A DNA stretch of 64,000 nucleotides from Pycnococcus provasolii (Eukaryota > Chlorophyta > Pseudoscourfieldiophyceae > Pseudoscourfieldiales > Pycnococcaceae). Both the position numbers and the translations under genes were made by a program. Each line of letters begins with the position of its first letter. Position 1 is the stretch's first letter. The stretch lies in NCBI GenBank assembly GCA_938743325.2, contig OW568890.1, forward strand, positions 248,001 to 312,000. The letters run 5' to 3'. Positions 56,574-64,000 of the stretch are shown piece by piece. Below the pieces are notes generated by a model. The model was not told the DNA's origin, ran no database searches, and was given only the letters and a program-made list of their open reading frames with translations.

Positions 56574-58688
56574 ATGACGTCAGCAGCTGCTCGTAAAAAA
56601 TCAATATCATCATCGTCGCATTTCCCTACGTTGGCGTTTGGCAATCCTGCTCGGCAAGAGGACTGCCTACGTGCTCTCAATTTGGGATTTCGACTCATTG
56701 ACACTGCCACCATGTACGAGCGTGCAACCGGGTTAGGTTCCGCCATCTCAGCCTCCTCACTAACTCGTTCCGACGTTGTCGTGGTAACCAAAATCTGGCC
56801 GAGGGAAATATACCCGACGGGACAAATCGAACCCGCACTGCGGGAGTCACTATCACGCATGCAAATCGAATACGTCGACTATCTGCTCATACACTGGCCG
56901 TTTGCAGCCTTGCCTGACGTGCACGCCCCATCCTCCCAGGAAGGCATACGAGACCTGTTTGCGGACGGAAATCTGAGAAGAACGTGGCGTGAACTCGAAC
57001 GGCTCGTCGAGGAAGGTCTCGTCAGACAACTGGGTGTCAGCAACTTTGGAATCGTGCAGCTGCAGGAACTCCTCGCGTTGAACACAACCGTCAAGCCAAG
57101 CGTACTCCAGACGGAAATGCACCCGCTCTTTCACACGCCGGACCTCGTCGCGCTGTGCCGCTCCGCGGGAATACGTGTCATGGCATACAGCCCCATGGCG
57201 TGGATTGGAGAGTCGATCAAACTCGTCGAGGCGTCGTCGTCGTCGTCGTCCGTGCCGGAGGCGGAACCACAGAAACAACTGTACCGATGCGGAAAGGCGA
57301 TGCGAGAGCTTGCCGCGCAAATCAAGAAAAATGCCGCGCTGAAAGACGCCGACGATGCGACCGTTGCCGGCCTCGCGGTCGTTGCGTGGCTGTCAAGGCA
57401 CGTGGGCGTCACGCCGATTGTCAGGAGCTCGCGCGACAATGTGCTCAACTGGCACCAGGGCGCATGCAAGTATGGGACGGGCGCGATCGTACCGGACACC
57501 GTTGTCGTGGATGCCGCTAGGCTGTTCGGTAACTTGCGTGACGACAAAAGCACGTGGCAGATGGAAGCGAGCAAGTGGAACTTCATTCGCGCTTCAATGG
57601 GGCAGAAACCGGACTACATGTACAATGCCACCGCACTGAGAAGCTGCCGTGGCGCGCCGAACGCGAGGCCAATCGGCGTCGGCGACGACGACGAGCCCGT
57701 CAGCAATCCATCAGCGTACCCGGAGACGATGCTGCGTGCCAGCACAGCGAATGTCGGATGCCTATCTTCGGCAGAGGAAGCTCTCCTGCACACAAGACGC
57801 GTCATGTACGCGCCCACCTTCGTTCCGAGCAGAAAGTCTGTGCCGCGCGGCGCCGCGAAAAAGCGTGTCGCTCTCGGGGTTGTCAAGGAAAAGAGCAATG
57901 AGTGGATACGTGCCGCCTCGGACGGGCTGACTCTCGCCATTGCAAGGTACGCTCTCAAGGACGACGTCGTTCTCGTTCGCGCGGAGGCTTTGATCGTGCA
58001 GGACGGCGCATCCGCCGGTGCCGATGGTGCTGACGTCGATGAACGCCTGCCAGTCGTGCTGCGTGCGATCTACAACCTTGGTCCAGGGCGTACAAGCACG
58101 GTCAAGCCGCAGATGGTTGTGCTCGAGCTCGCAAGGCGCGGGTCGCCGTGGCACGAGGGGTGGACTGCGGAGGGTGGCAATGCTGTGCTTGTTTGCTTCG
58201 AGTACGCGCGGCGTGTGAACGTGCCAAGGGCGCCGACGAAGTTCGCAGCCGATACTCCCGCGGCATTCGCCCGCCTCACCGCGACGGAGCGCGCGATTAC
58301 CGACAATCGATATCTCGACGAGGTGTCCGGCGTCGTCGTGCACCCATCGCGCGCCGCTATCAGCAATCTTGTCATCAACGGGTTGAAAGATCAGCCACTG
58401 ACGATGAAGCCGCTAAACAAGACGGCGAAGAGCAAACACGTGCCGTGGCTTTTGCGGCTATGCGCGCGCCATGCCGCATTCCGACCTGGCGATCGCATCG
58501 CGATGCAGCGGGATGTGCCGACACTTGCCGTCGAGTGTGCTAAGCCGCGCCTCAAAACAGTGGTATCCGCGCTCATGCGAAAATGCATGGATCTTCTGCG
58601 ATTGCTCTGGTTTGCCTTTGGTCTTTACATGCTGCGCCAAGCAGAGGAGAGAAGAATGAAGGCAAAACGAGGCAGGAGGAAAAAGTGA
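56574..58688 (+). CDS. Aldo-keto reductase fused to an unknown C-terminal domain with membrane tail
   Basis: A 704-aa product. The first 330 residues form an aldo-keto reductase: LGFRLIDTATMYERATGLG (Asp and Tyr of the tetrad), VVVTKIWPREIYP (Lys), DYLLIHWPFAALP (His), GLVRQLGVSNFGIVQLQELL, LQTEMHPLF and IRVMAYSPMA. The NADP-binding end reads VTPIVRSSRDN. The catalytic Asp-Tyr-Lys-His set is complete, so NADPH-dependent carbonyl reduction is expected. From residue about 370 on (AYPETMLRASTANVGCLS and later) the sequence is not AKR and not recognised. It ends in one hydrophobic helix (LRLLWFAFGLYML) and a basic tail (RRMKAKRGRRKK), like a tail anchor. A dispersed 3' element copy starts about 14 nt after the stop. 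Confidence 0.85.
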   Translation: MTSAAARKKSISSSSHFPTLAFGNPARQEDCLRALNLGFRLIDTATMYERATGLGSAISASSLTRSDVVVVTKIWPREIYPTGQIEPALRESLSRMQIEYVDYLLIHWPFAALPDVHAPSSQEGIRDLFADGNLRRTWRELERLVEEGLVRQLGVSNFGIVQLQELLALNTTVKPSVLQTEMHPLFHTPDLVALCRSAGIRVMAYSPMAWIGESIKLVEASSSSSSVPEAEPQKQLYRCGKAMRELAAQIKKNAALKDADDATVAGLAVVAWLSRHVGVTPIVRSSRDNVLNWHQGACKYGTGAIVPDTVVVDAARLFGNLRDDKSTWQMEASKWNFIRASMGQKPDYMYNATALRSCRGAPNARPIGVGDDDEPVSNPSAYPETMLRASTANVGCLSSAEEALLHTRRVMYAPTFVPSRKSVPRGAAKKRVALGVVKEKSNEWIRAASDGLTLAIARYALKDDVVLVRAEALIVQDGASAGADGADVDERLPVVLRAIYNLGPGRTSTVKPQMVVLELARRGSPWHEGWTAEGGNAVLVCFEYARRVNVPRAPTKFAADTPAAFARLTATERAITDNRYLDEVSGVVVHPSRAAISNLVINGLKDQPLTMKPLNKTAKSKHVPWLLRLCARHAAFRPGDRIAMQRDVPTLAVECAKPRLKTVVSALMRKCMDLLRLLWFAFGLYMLRQAEERRMKAKRGRRKK

Positions 58689-58697
58689 TGAAACATA

Positions 58698-58750
58698 TAT
58701 AGATCGCTCATTCAGCAATGTAATAGAAATGTACTTCGTTTTGGCTACAC
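58698..58750 (+). repeat. Dispersed 3'-flank element, copy D
   Basis: TATAGATCGCTCATTCAGCA, then ATGTAATAGAAATGTACTTCG. It is in sense orientation about 12 nt downstream of the AKR fusion stop and lies on the antisense strand of the Alba gene's 3' end. Confidence 0.75.
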
Positions 58751-58807
58751 GGATGACAGAAAATATTGTTTTTCTTAAAGAGCTCGTTCCGCTCCGTTAC
58801 ATAAGGG

Positions 58808-59593
58808 CTACTGCGCACCGCCACCACGGCCGCGACCTCGACCTCGACCTCGACCGCGACCGCGGCCGCCGCCACGACCACCCGCACGGTCAGGTTTTTG
58901 GGATGCGCCGGAGTCTTCCGCACCCTTCTTCTCGGAAGGTTCGGGGTCGTCCGCAGCGCGCTCCGCGGCAGCGACTCCGCCGCCGCCGCCGCCGCCGCGC
59001 CCGCGGCCTCGTCCACGTCCACGCCCACCTCCACGGCCACGACGTCGGCCGCCATCCTCTGCGCCGTCAGCGTCGGTTTCTGCAGAAGACGCGTTCGACG
59101 TGGCGGTGCGCAACCGCTCGGGCGGCACAGGCGCCATGTACCCTGGGTGCTTCTTGTCAAGCGGTTCGGTTGAGAGCGTGAAGGTGATGACGCTAACGTG
59201 CCGTGTTGTCTCGACGGTCTTCAGTCCCTCCTCTGTTGGCTCCCACGTGTCCGTGACGTCGACCGAGGATATGTCCACCGTCGCGTGCAGGTTTGACACC
59301 CTGTGCCGCAGCATGTCAGCGACTAGCACACACTTCTGGATCGCCTGTCCCATAGCCTGCAGCACGATCTTGCTGTGCTTTCCCTGAGTTTGTGCTGCTG
59401 CGCCTTCCGCCAGTGGTGTCGTCGCCGCCGCCGACGCCGCCGGCCCCTCGAGAAGCGTAACCGCATACGTCACGTAGTTGGTAAGTTTTCCCACGGTAGT
59501 GATTCGCACTTCACTCGGCGCAATCTCTTCTCCTGAGGCACCTGCTCCTGCCCGCGTTTTCTTCACTGGAGTCACACGCACGTACTTGTCCAT
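58808..59593 (-). CDS. Alba-domain nucleic-acid-binding protein with RGG tail
   Basis: Met at 59593 (MDKYVRVTPVKKTRAG) is chosen because it aligns with plant Alba starts; an upstream Met at 59650 is disfavoured. Residues about 30-155 form an Alba domain: EVRITTVGKLTNYVTYAVTL, IVLQAMGQAIQKCVLVADML and ITDTWEPTEEGLK-like VDVTDTWEPTEEGLKTVETT with RHVSVITFTLS. The rest is a long Arg-Gly-Gly tail split by an acidic/Ser stretch, giving two RGG blocks (about residues 185-205 and 245-260). Alba proteins bind RNA and DNA in chromatin, RNase P/MRP subunits or stress granules. The RGG tail adds RNA binding and is a likely arginine methylation target. Plant Alba family members share this RGG layout. Confidence 0.92.
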   Translation of the reverse strand: MDKYVRVTPVKKTRAGAGASGEEIAPSEVRITTVGKLTNYVTYAVTLLEGPAASAAATTPLAEGAAAQTQGKHSKIVLQAMGQAIQKCVLVADMLRHRVSNLHATVDISSVDVTDTWEPTEEGLKTVETTRHVSVITFTLSTEPLDKKHPGYMAPVPPERLRTATSNASSAETDADGAEDGGRRRGRGGGRGRGRGRGRGGGGGGGVAAAERAADDPEPSEKKGAEDSGASQKPDRAGGRGGGRGRGRGRGRGRGRGGGAQ

Positions 59594-59992
59594 GGTACTA
59601 TTGTATTGCAAACGTACAGTAGAGAAAAGAACGGTGACAGGCACACACACGTGGTTAATAAGCGAGGTCTTTTAAAAAAGGAAAACACACGGTCCTTGTA
59701 AGAGTAGAGAGGGTGTAACCTAACCCTCTTGTAACTTGTAAGACACGTGTGTCACTGTGTCGTGTCCCCTCCCCCTCCTTCGAGAAGAACACTGCTCACA
59801 GGAAAGAACAAGGGCCCGGGCGTAACCCTAACCCTAACCCTTGGCTCGTCTCTACCCTAACGTTTGTTGTGTCCTTTACAAGTGGACTTATTGTTTCGGA
59901 AAAACCCTAAAAAGCAGCCCCCTCGCGACGTTTTCGTTGTTTCTGGAGAGCGTTGTTTTTGTTCCACCTCCGCCACAAACAAACTATTCGCC
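59594..59992. promoter_or_regulatory. Divergent promoter region with CCCTAA array
   Basis: A 0.4-kb gap between the Alba (-) and ubiquilin (+) starts. It contains TAACCTAACCC at 59717-59727 and CGTAACCCTAACCCTAACCC at 59821-59840, the latter about 150 nt upstream of the ubiquilin ATG. No coding frame is supported. Confidence 0.6.
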
Positions 59993-61645
59993 ATGGCGTC
60001 CACGTTCCCTCTCACCATCAACGTCTCGAGTGGTGGTAAGTCTGTATTGACTGTCTCTTCTTCATTCACAGTGCTTGAATTAAAATCCAAAATTGCCTTA
60101 CCTCTTGATAAGGAGGGATTGGATATTCCCCTCGTAGAACAACGTTTGATTTATCGTGGTCGTGTTTTAAAGGATGATGCCGCCTCATTGGAGTCACTTG
60201 GCATTGCCGCAGGAGGTCAAACGGTTCACCTCGTTCGGTCGCGAGGGGCTTCTGCGGCGAATGCGGCCGCAACGCCGACCCTTGCGACTCCTTCTCCTCC
60301 TGCTAACAACAGTAGTAGAACGAATCCGACGACCACCGGGGGCGGGGGCGGAGGAACCATGCCTGGCATGCCCACGTTGCCGTTTGGAGGAGGGGCGGAC
60401 ATGCCAGACATGTCCGCGCTCATGGGAAGCCTCGGGAACGACCCGGCGGCGATGCAGCGCATGACGCGAGAAATGATGGCAAGCCCCTTAATGCAAAACC
60501 TTTTCTCCAACCCGGAGATGATGCGCGCTGTCGTCGATAGCAACCCCATGCTGCGACAGATGATGGAACAGCACCCGGAACTCGCACACGTTCTTCGCGA
60601 CCCGAACGTTCTACGGGAGTCACTGAATGTTGCAAGCAACCCAGAACTCATGCGAGAGCAGATGCGTACGACGGACCGCGCGATGAGTAACATTGAGAGC
60701 CACCCAGAAGGTTTCAACATGCTCCGGCGAATGTACGAAACGGTTCAGGAGCCTCTCATGAATGCCGCGGTGTCGGGAGGACAGACGCCTCAGCCTCCGA
60801 CTTCGTCTGCGCCGGCGGCTAACGCAACCCAGAGCGAGTCACCCAATACTGCGCCTCTGCCAAACCCGTGGGCAAGCGGCGGCGGCGGCACTGGTGGAGG
60901 AGGCTTGGGCGCGGGCGCGGGCGCGGGCGCGGGAGGGGGGAACGCACCTGACCTTGCCGAGATGCTGGCAGCCATGCAGGGTCTTGGAGGAGCGGCGGGT
61001 GGTGGCGCCGCGAATCCACCCAACGCCACGGATCTCGCGAGCATGCTGAGTGGCGCTATGGGCGGCGGCGGCGGCGGCGGTAGTGGTGGTATGCCACCGC
61101 CGGGAACTTTGTTCCCGGGCATGGGCGGTGCAGGCGGTGGTGGCATGCCCACACCGGAGCAGATGAACGCAATGCTGTCGAATCCGATGATGCAGCGCAT
61201 GATGGAGCAGATGACTTCCAATCCGGAGACGATGCGCACGATGATGGAGTCCAACCCGATGATGCGGCAGGCGATGGATGCAAATCCACAGCTGCGCGAG
61301 ATGATGAGTAATCCTGAGGTTCTGCGGCGTGCGATGGATCCACAAAACATGCGAGCGATGATGCAGATGCAGCAGGCGATGCAGCAGTTGCAGGGCTCCG
61401 GCTTGGTTCCGGACGTCGGTGGCATGGGCAGTCTCGGCGGAATGGGTGGATTCGGCGGATTGGGCGGTGGCTTCGGCTCACCCGCAAACAATGCGAGCAG
61501 CGAACCGCCTGAGGTTCGGTTCGCCTCGCAGCTTCAGCAGCTACGCGATATGGGATTTGATGGTCCGCAGGCGTTGAGAGCTCTAGAGGCGACGGGAGGG
61601 AATGTCAATGCGGCAGTCGATAGACTACTGAGTGGTTTCATGTAA
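59993..61645 (+). CDS. Ubiquilin (UBL-STI1-UBA shuttle protein)
   Basis: Met at 59993 (MASTFPLTINVSSGGK) starts the ubiquitin-like domain; the open frame upstream (from 59864) is leader. The UBL runs to residue about 80 (QRLIYRGRVLKDDAASLES). The Gly/Pro-rich spacer is followed by two STI1-type regions: DPAAMQRMTREMMASPLMQN with FSNPEMMRAVVDSNPMLRQM, and NPMMQRMMEQMTSNPETMRT with MMSNPEVLRRAMDPQNMRAM. The last 45 residues are a UBA domain (FASQLQQLRDMGFDGPQALRAL). Ubiquilins (Dsk2, UBQLN) carry ubiquitinated or hydrophobic clients to the proteasome and chaperone membrane proteins. The order is the standard one. Large Gly runs (about 60900-60945 and 61065-61090) are lineage-specific. A dispersed 3' element copy starts about 6 nt after the stop. 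Confidence 0.95.
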   Translation: MASTFPLTINVSSGGKSVLTVSSSFTVLELKSKIALPLDKEGLDIPLVEQRLIYRGRVLKDDAASLESLGIAAGGQTVHLVRSRGASAANAAATPTLATPSPPANNSSRTNPTTTGGGGGGTMPGMPTLPFGGGADMPDMSALMGSLGNDPAAMQRMTREMMASPLMQNLFSNPEMMRAVVDSNPMLRQMMEQHPELAHVLRDPNVLRESLNVASNPELMREQMRTTDRAMSNIESHPEGFNMLRRMYETVQEPLMNAAVSGGQTPQPPTSSAPAANATQSESPNTAPLPNPWASGGGGTGGGGLGAGAGAGAGGGNAPDLAEMLAAMQGLGGAAGGGAANPPNATDLASMLSGAMGGGGGGGSGGMPPPGTLFPGMGGAGGGGMPTPEQMNAMLSNPMMQRMMEQMTSNPETMRTMMESNPMMRQAMDANPQLREMMSNPEVLRRAMDPQNMRAMMQMQQAMQQLQGSGLVPDVGGMGSLGGMGGFGGLGGGFGSPANNASSEPPEVRFASQLQQLRDMGFDGPQALRALEATGGNVNAAVDRLLSGFM

Positions 61646-62120
61646 TTGGGATCTTAAGATCGCTCATTCAGTAATGGAATCTCTCCTCTTTCTTTCCGTA
61701 CTCGAATAGCCGGGTCTCTGCACTCAAATGAGGCTCTCTCATGAGAATAGCAGACACTCAGCACTCAGCAGCGAACCGTGCAGTACTTCCTACAGTAAGA
61801 AGTAGACTACGATAGACTAGTCTAGGTAAGCCGGGAACACGCACCGTCCAGCACAGCAGTACTTACACGTAGCCCACCTACGGTAGGAAGGGTGGGCTTC
61901 CTTAGGCCCACCCCCCTGGCAGCCTGGGGTAGACATGGAGCGATGGATGGGAGACAACTGTCGTCTTTCCCCTTGTTTCCCCTTCCTACTCGGGTTAGAA
62001 CTCGGAGACTGTTCGGCAGAGACTTTCGGGGTTCCGCCGGGTTGGGTCGACTTTGTGCGCCTTCTCGACGCGGCGCCATACTCTTAACACGTTGGTTAAG
62101 TTCGCTTTACCGGGTCAGCT
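61646..62120. other. Spacer between ubiquilin and the CDC123 fusion gene
   Basis: A 475-nt spacer with the 3'-element copy E (61651-61680) at its left end. No gene is supported. It should contain the CDC123 fusion promoter. Confidence 0.5.
61651..61680 (+). repeat. Dispersed 3'-flank element, copy E
   Basis: AAGATCGCTCATTCAGTAATG matches the consensus core exactly, directly after the ubiquilin stop and in sense. Similarity to the longer copies stops soon after the core. Confidence 0.75.
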
Positions 62121-63902
62121 GTGCCCTTTTCCATGCCCTCTGTCGACTGTCTGTCTGAATCCATAACGTTCACGCACCCGCTGTTAAAGCGCACGCTCGT
62201 ACTCCCGCAAAACCCACGTCAACGTGCCGTAGACTGCTTCGATGCCACGTCACGATTCGTTTGGCAGGCGTGTATGCCGCTGTGCACATACCTGTGCGAA
62301 CACGCGGACATCGTCAACGCACGTGTGCTCGTCGAACTCGGCGCGGGCGCAACGGCACTCCCGTCTCACGTCGCAGCGGCGTTAGGCGCATCCCTCGTCG
62401 TCGCCACGGACGGCGACTCCTCCGCTGTGCAAGCCATGCAAGAGAGACTTCGTGACGGTGGCGACGAAGAACCGTGGACGAAGAACATCAACGCATGTTC
62501 TCTACGGTGGGGTGACGATGCGCACGCGCGCGAACTGATGCTAACATACAACGACGGAAAACCGGTGGACGTCGTCCTATGCTCAGACCTTCTGTACGGG
62601 CACGACGCCGCGACGAGCGGCGCGCTGCTCGAAACCATTCGAACTCTGCTCGGTGACAACCCGAACGGCGTGTGTCTCATGAGCTACCAGTTCAGAGATA
62701 ATCTTCTCGGTGAACTCGACTTCTTTGAGCGCGTCTCCGACACATTCGAAAGTGAGGCGGTGAGTTTGCCACGACACGACGGATCCGACGACGGCGACGA
62801 CGACCTCTGGCTCTTCACGCTCACACAGAAAAAACCGCCTGCATATGTCACGGTGTCATCAACGCGATTGTGCGCTTTTGACCAGTGGGCACCACGATGT
62901 GATGTTTCGATACTATTAGCACCGTTCAAAATTGTGCCGCTCCCTCCGTGGTACATCCGTTCGCTTCGCGCGGGCGGAACGATTGTTGCCCCCGAAGGAC
63001 ATACATCTTTCGCGTCACCTCACGACATCGACGACTACGCGGCGGCGGTTGACGACAATGACAAGCACTACGATGAGGATGACGACGAGGAAGAAAAGGA
63101 TGACAATAACGACGATGACGTCGAGAGAGAGCAACTCAAGCATGCCGTGGAATCGGCGATGCGCGAACTGGACGACAGTGCTTGTGCACCGAAGCTGAGA
63201 TGGAGTGCACCAAAGGATGCGACATTCATGAGCTGTGATGGAACACTCAGATGCACTTCGTTTGATGAAGTTGACCTACTGATGCGTTCCAGCGATTCAA
63301 TTGCTTACGATGTGAACACTCCATTCGAAGGGTGTGCTGATGTCACGAATGCAGATCACATGGACGATGAGGGATGGACGCTCGCGCTGCGATCTTGGCG
63401 TGCGGTGAATCCCATGCTCGAATTTCGATGCTTCGTTCGGAAAGGCAAGCTCATTGCGGCAAGCCAGCGTGATCCAAGTACTCACTTTGACACTCTACAC
63501 GAGATGCTTTCGCGTGACAACGGCTCGGCACTCGTGGAAGCACTGGACACTTTCTGGGAACGCAAGCTAAAACCCAACCTTCCCAAAAGCCTTGTGCACT
63601 GCGCCTTCGACGCATACACGACGCCAAAGGGCGACGCAGGGTATGCAGTACGCGTGATGGATGTGAACGTATTCGGCCCACCAACGCTGCCCCTCATGTT
63701 CGACTGGAGCGAGCTGCACGCAGATGAATTACCGTGGAGTAGCAATACCGAGATTCGCTGGGTACGCGAGGCGACACATATTCGCCCTGGCCTCAAGTCG
63801 GCACTCCCTATCGATCTGATCACCTCTGCGAGCGACGGTGACGGCGACAGCGACGACGCTGGGGAGCGTGCAAAGCGCCTGCTCGAGGCAATGGCGAGTT
63901 GA
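62121..63902 (+). CDS. Methyltransferase-CDC123 fusion protein
   Basis: A 593-aa product. Residues about 15-215 are a seven-beta-strand methyltransferase of the METTL21/Methyltransf_16 type. SAM motif I is VLVELGAGATALPSHVA, with VATDGD for the acidic residue after strand 2 and DVVLCSDLLYGHD for the strand-4 region. Residues about 240-570 are a CDC123 (D123) domain: DQWAPRCDVSILLAPFKIVP, the signature LRWSAPKDATFMSCDGTLRC, VDLLMRSSDSIAYDVNTPFEG, EFRCFVRKGKLIAASQRD and RVMDVNVFGPPTLPLMFDWS. CDC123 is an ATP-grasp protein needed to assemble eIF2 (alpha with gamma) in the cytosol. An acidic loop (EDDDEEEKDDNNDDD) separates the first strands from the rest. Fusion to a lysine methyltransferase-like domain may couple eIF2 assembly to protein methylation. 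Start could be Met 62121 or 62133. Confidence 0.88.
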   Translation: MPFSMPSVDCLSESITFTHPLLKRTLVLPQNPRQRAVDCFDATSRFVWQACMPLCTYLCEHADIVNARVLVELGAGATALPSHVAAALGASLVVATDGDSSAVQAMQERLRDGGDEEPWTKNINACSLRWGDDAHARELMLTYNDGKPVDVVLCSDLLYGHDAATSGALLETIRTLLGDNPNGVCLMSYQFRDNLLGELDFFERVSDTFESEAVSLPRHDGSDDGDDDLWLFTLTQKKPPAYVTVSSTRLCAFDQWAPRCDVSILLAPFKIVPLPPWYIRSLRAGGTIVAPEGHTSFASPHDIDDYAAAVDDNDKHYDEDDDEEEKDDNNDDDVEREQLKHAVESAMRELDDSACAPKLRWSAPKDATFMSCDGTLRCTSFDEVDLLMRSSDSIAYDVNTPFEGCADVTNADHMDDEGWTLALRSWRAVNPMLEFRCFVRKGKLIAASQRDPSTHFDTLHEMLSRDNGSALVEALDTFWERKLKPNLPKSLVHCAFDAYTTPKGDAGYAVRVMDVNVFGPPTLPLMFDWSELHADELPWSSNTEIRWVREATHIRPGLKSALPIDLITSASDGDGDSDDAGERAKRLLEAMAS

Positions 63903-64000
63903 ACATTTGTACTCATAAGTGTGTAAAAGAAGAAACCGTGTGCTTTTCTTTAACTGTTTTTGTCTCACCCACCAGGAAACGTCCTCAGCCTCCCCCCCCC

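Overview
This is 64 kb of nuclear DNA from a unicellular photosynthetic eukaryote, most probably a small green alga of the prasinophyte type. Several proteins (rhodanese, thylakoid, GAPDH, AlgH-like, PYRD) begin with Ser/Arg/Ala-rich plastid-style presequences and no preceding signal peptide. That fits a primary plastid and argues against a diatom or haptophyte. A DRC11-type AAA protein implies a motile flagellum, and GT77 glycosyltransferases and a TBL-type O-acyltransferase fit algal glycan synthesis. The lineage call is inference.

The genome is compact. About 29 protein genes are supported, most with a single exon. Short GT-AG introns are reconstructed in four genes: GAPDH (2), the synaptotagmin-like SMP/C2 gene (2), a histidine phosphatase (1) and an ankyrin gene (1). 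Orientation is strikingly ordered: from the rhodanese gene at 2.9 kb to the phosphatase at 33 kb, sixteen consecutive genes alternate + and -. The region is therefore a chain of divergent promoters and tight convergent 3' ends (often 36-120 bp between stop codons).

Layout: 0-6 kb, DRC11 3' end, a foldback repeat, a plastid rhodanese with an Ala/Pro repeat tail, CNX2/MoaA. 6-16 kb, adenylate-kinase-like protein, GAPDH, a small membrane protein, a TBL/PC-esterase, DUF218. 16-25 kb, a cupredoxin-like protein, a repeat-rich spacer, an unknown 1175-aa protein, a gene fragment, the synaptotagmin-like gene. 25-35 kb, adenylate kinase, a J-domain-less DnaJ, AlgH-like, RCC1-like propeller, coiled coil, histidine phosphatase, ankyrin. 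35-46 kb, two GT77-like genes (one with two catalytic units), a thylakoid protein, a JmjC demethylase. 46-64 kb, two large unknown proteins, PYRD deaminase, an aldo-keto reductase fusion, an Alba protein, a ubiquilin and a methyltransferase-CDC123 fusion.

Two signals are not explained by the genes. First, a dispersed element with core GATCGCTCATTCAGTAATG occurs five times, always in the sense orientation and about 10-115 nt after a stop codon. Second, TTAGGG/CCCTAA telomere-like blocks sit in 7 of 11 divergent promoter regions and in none of the convergent ones. Other points of interest are a foldback element at 1960-2600, two GC-rich gene fragments (22.4 and 38.05 kb), and the unusual fusions or reductions in the CDC123, AKR and DnaJ genes. 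No tRNA, rRNA, CRISPR array, retroelement or virus-like element was recognised.
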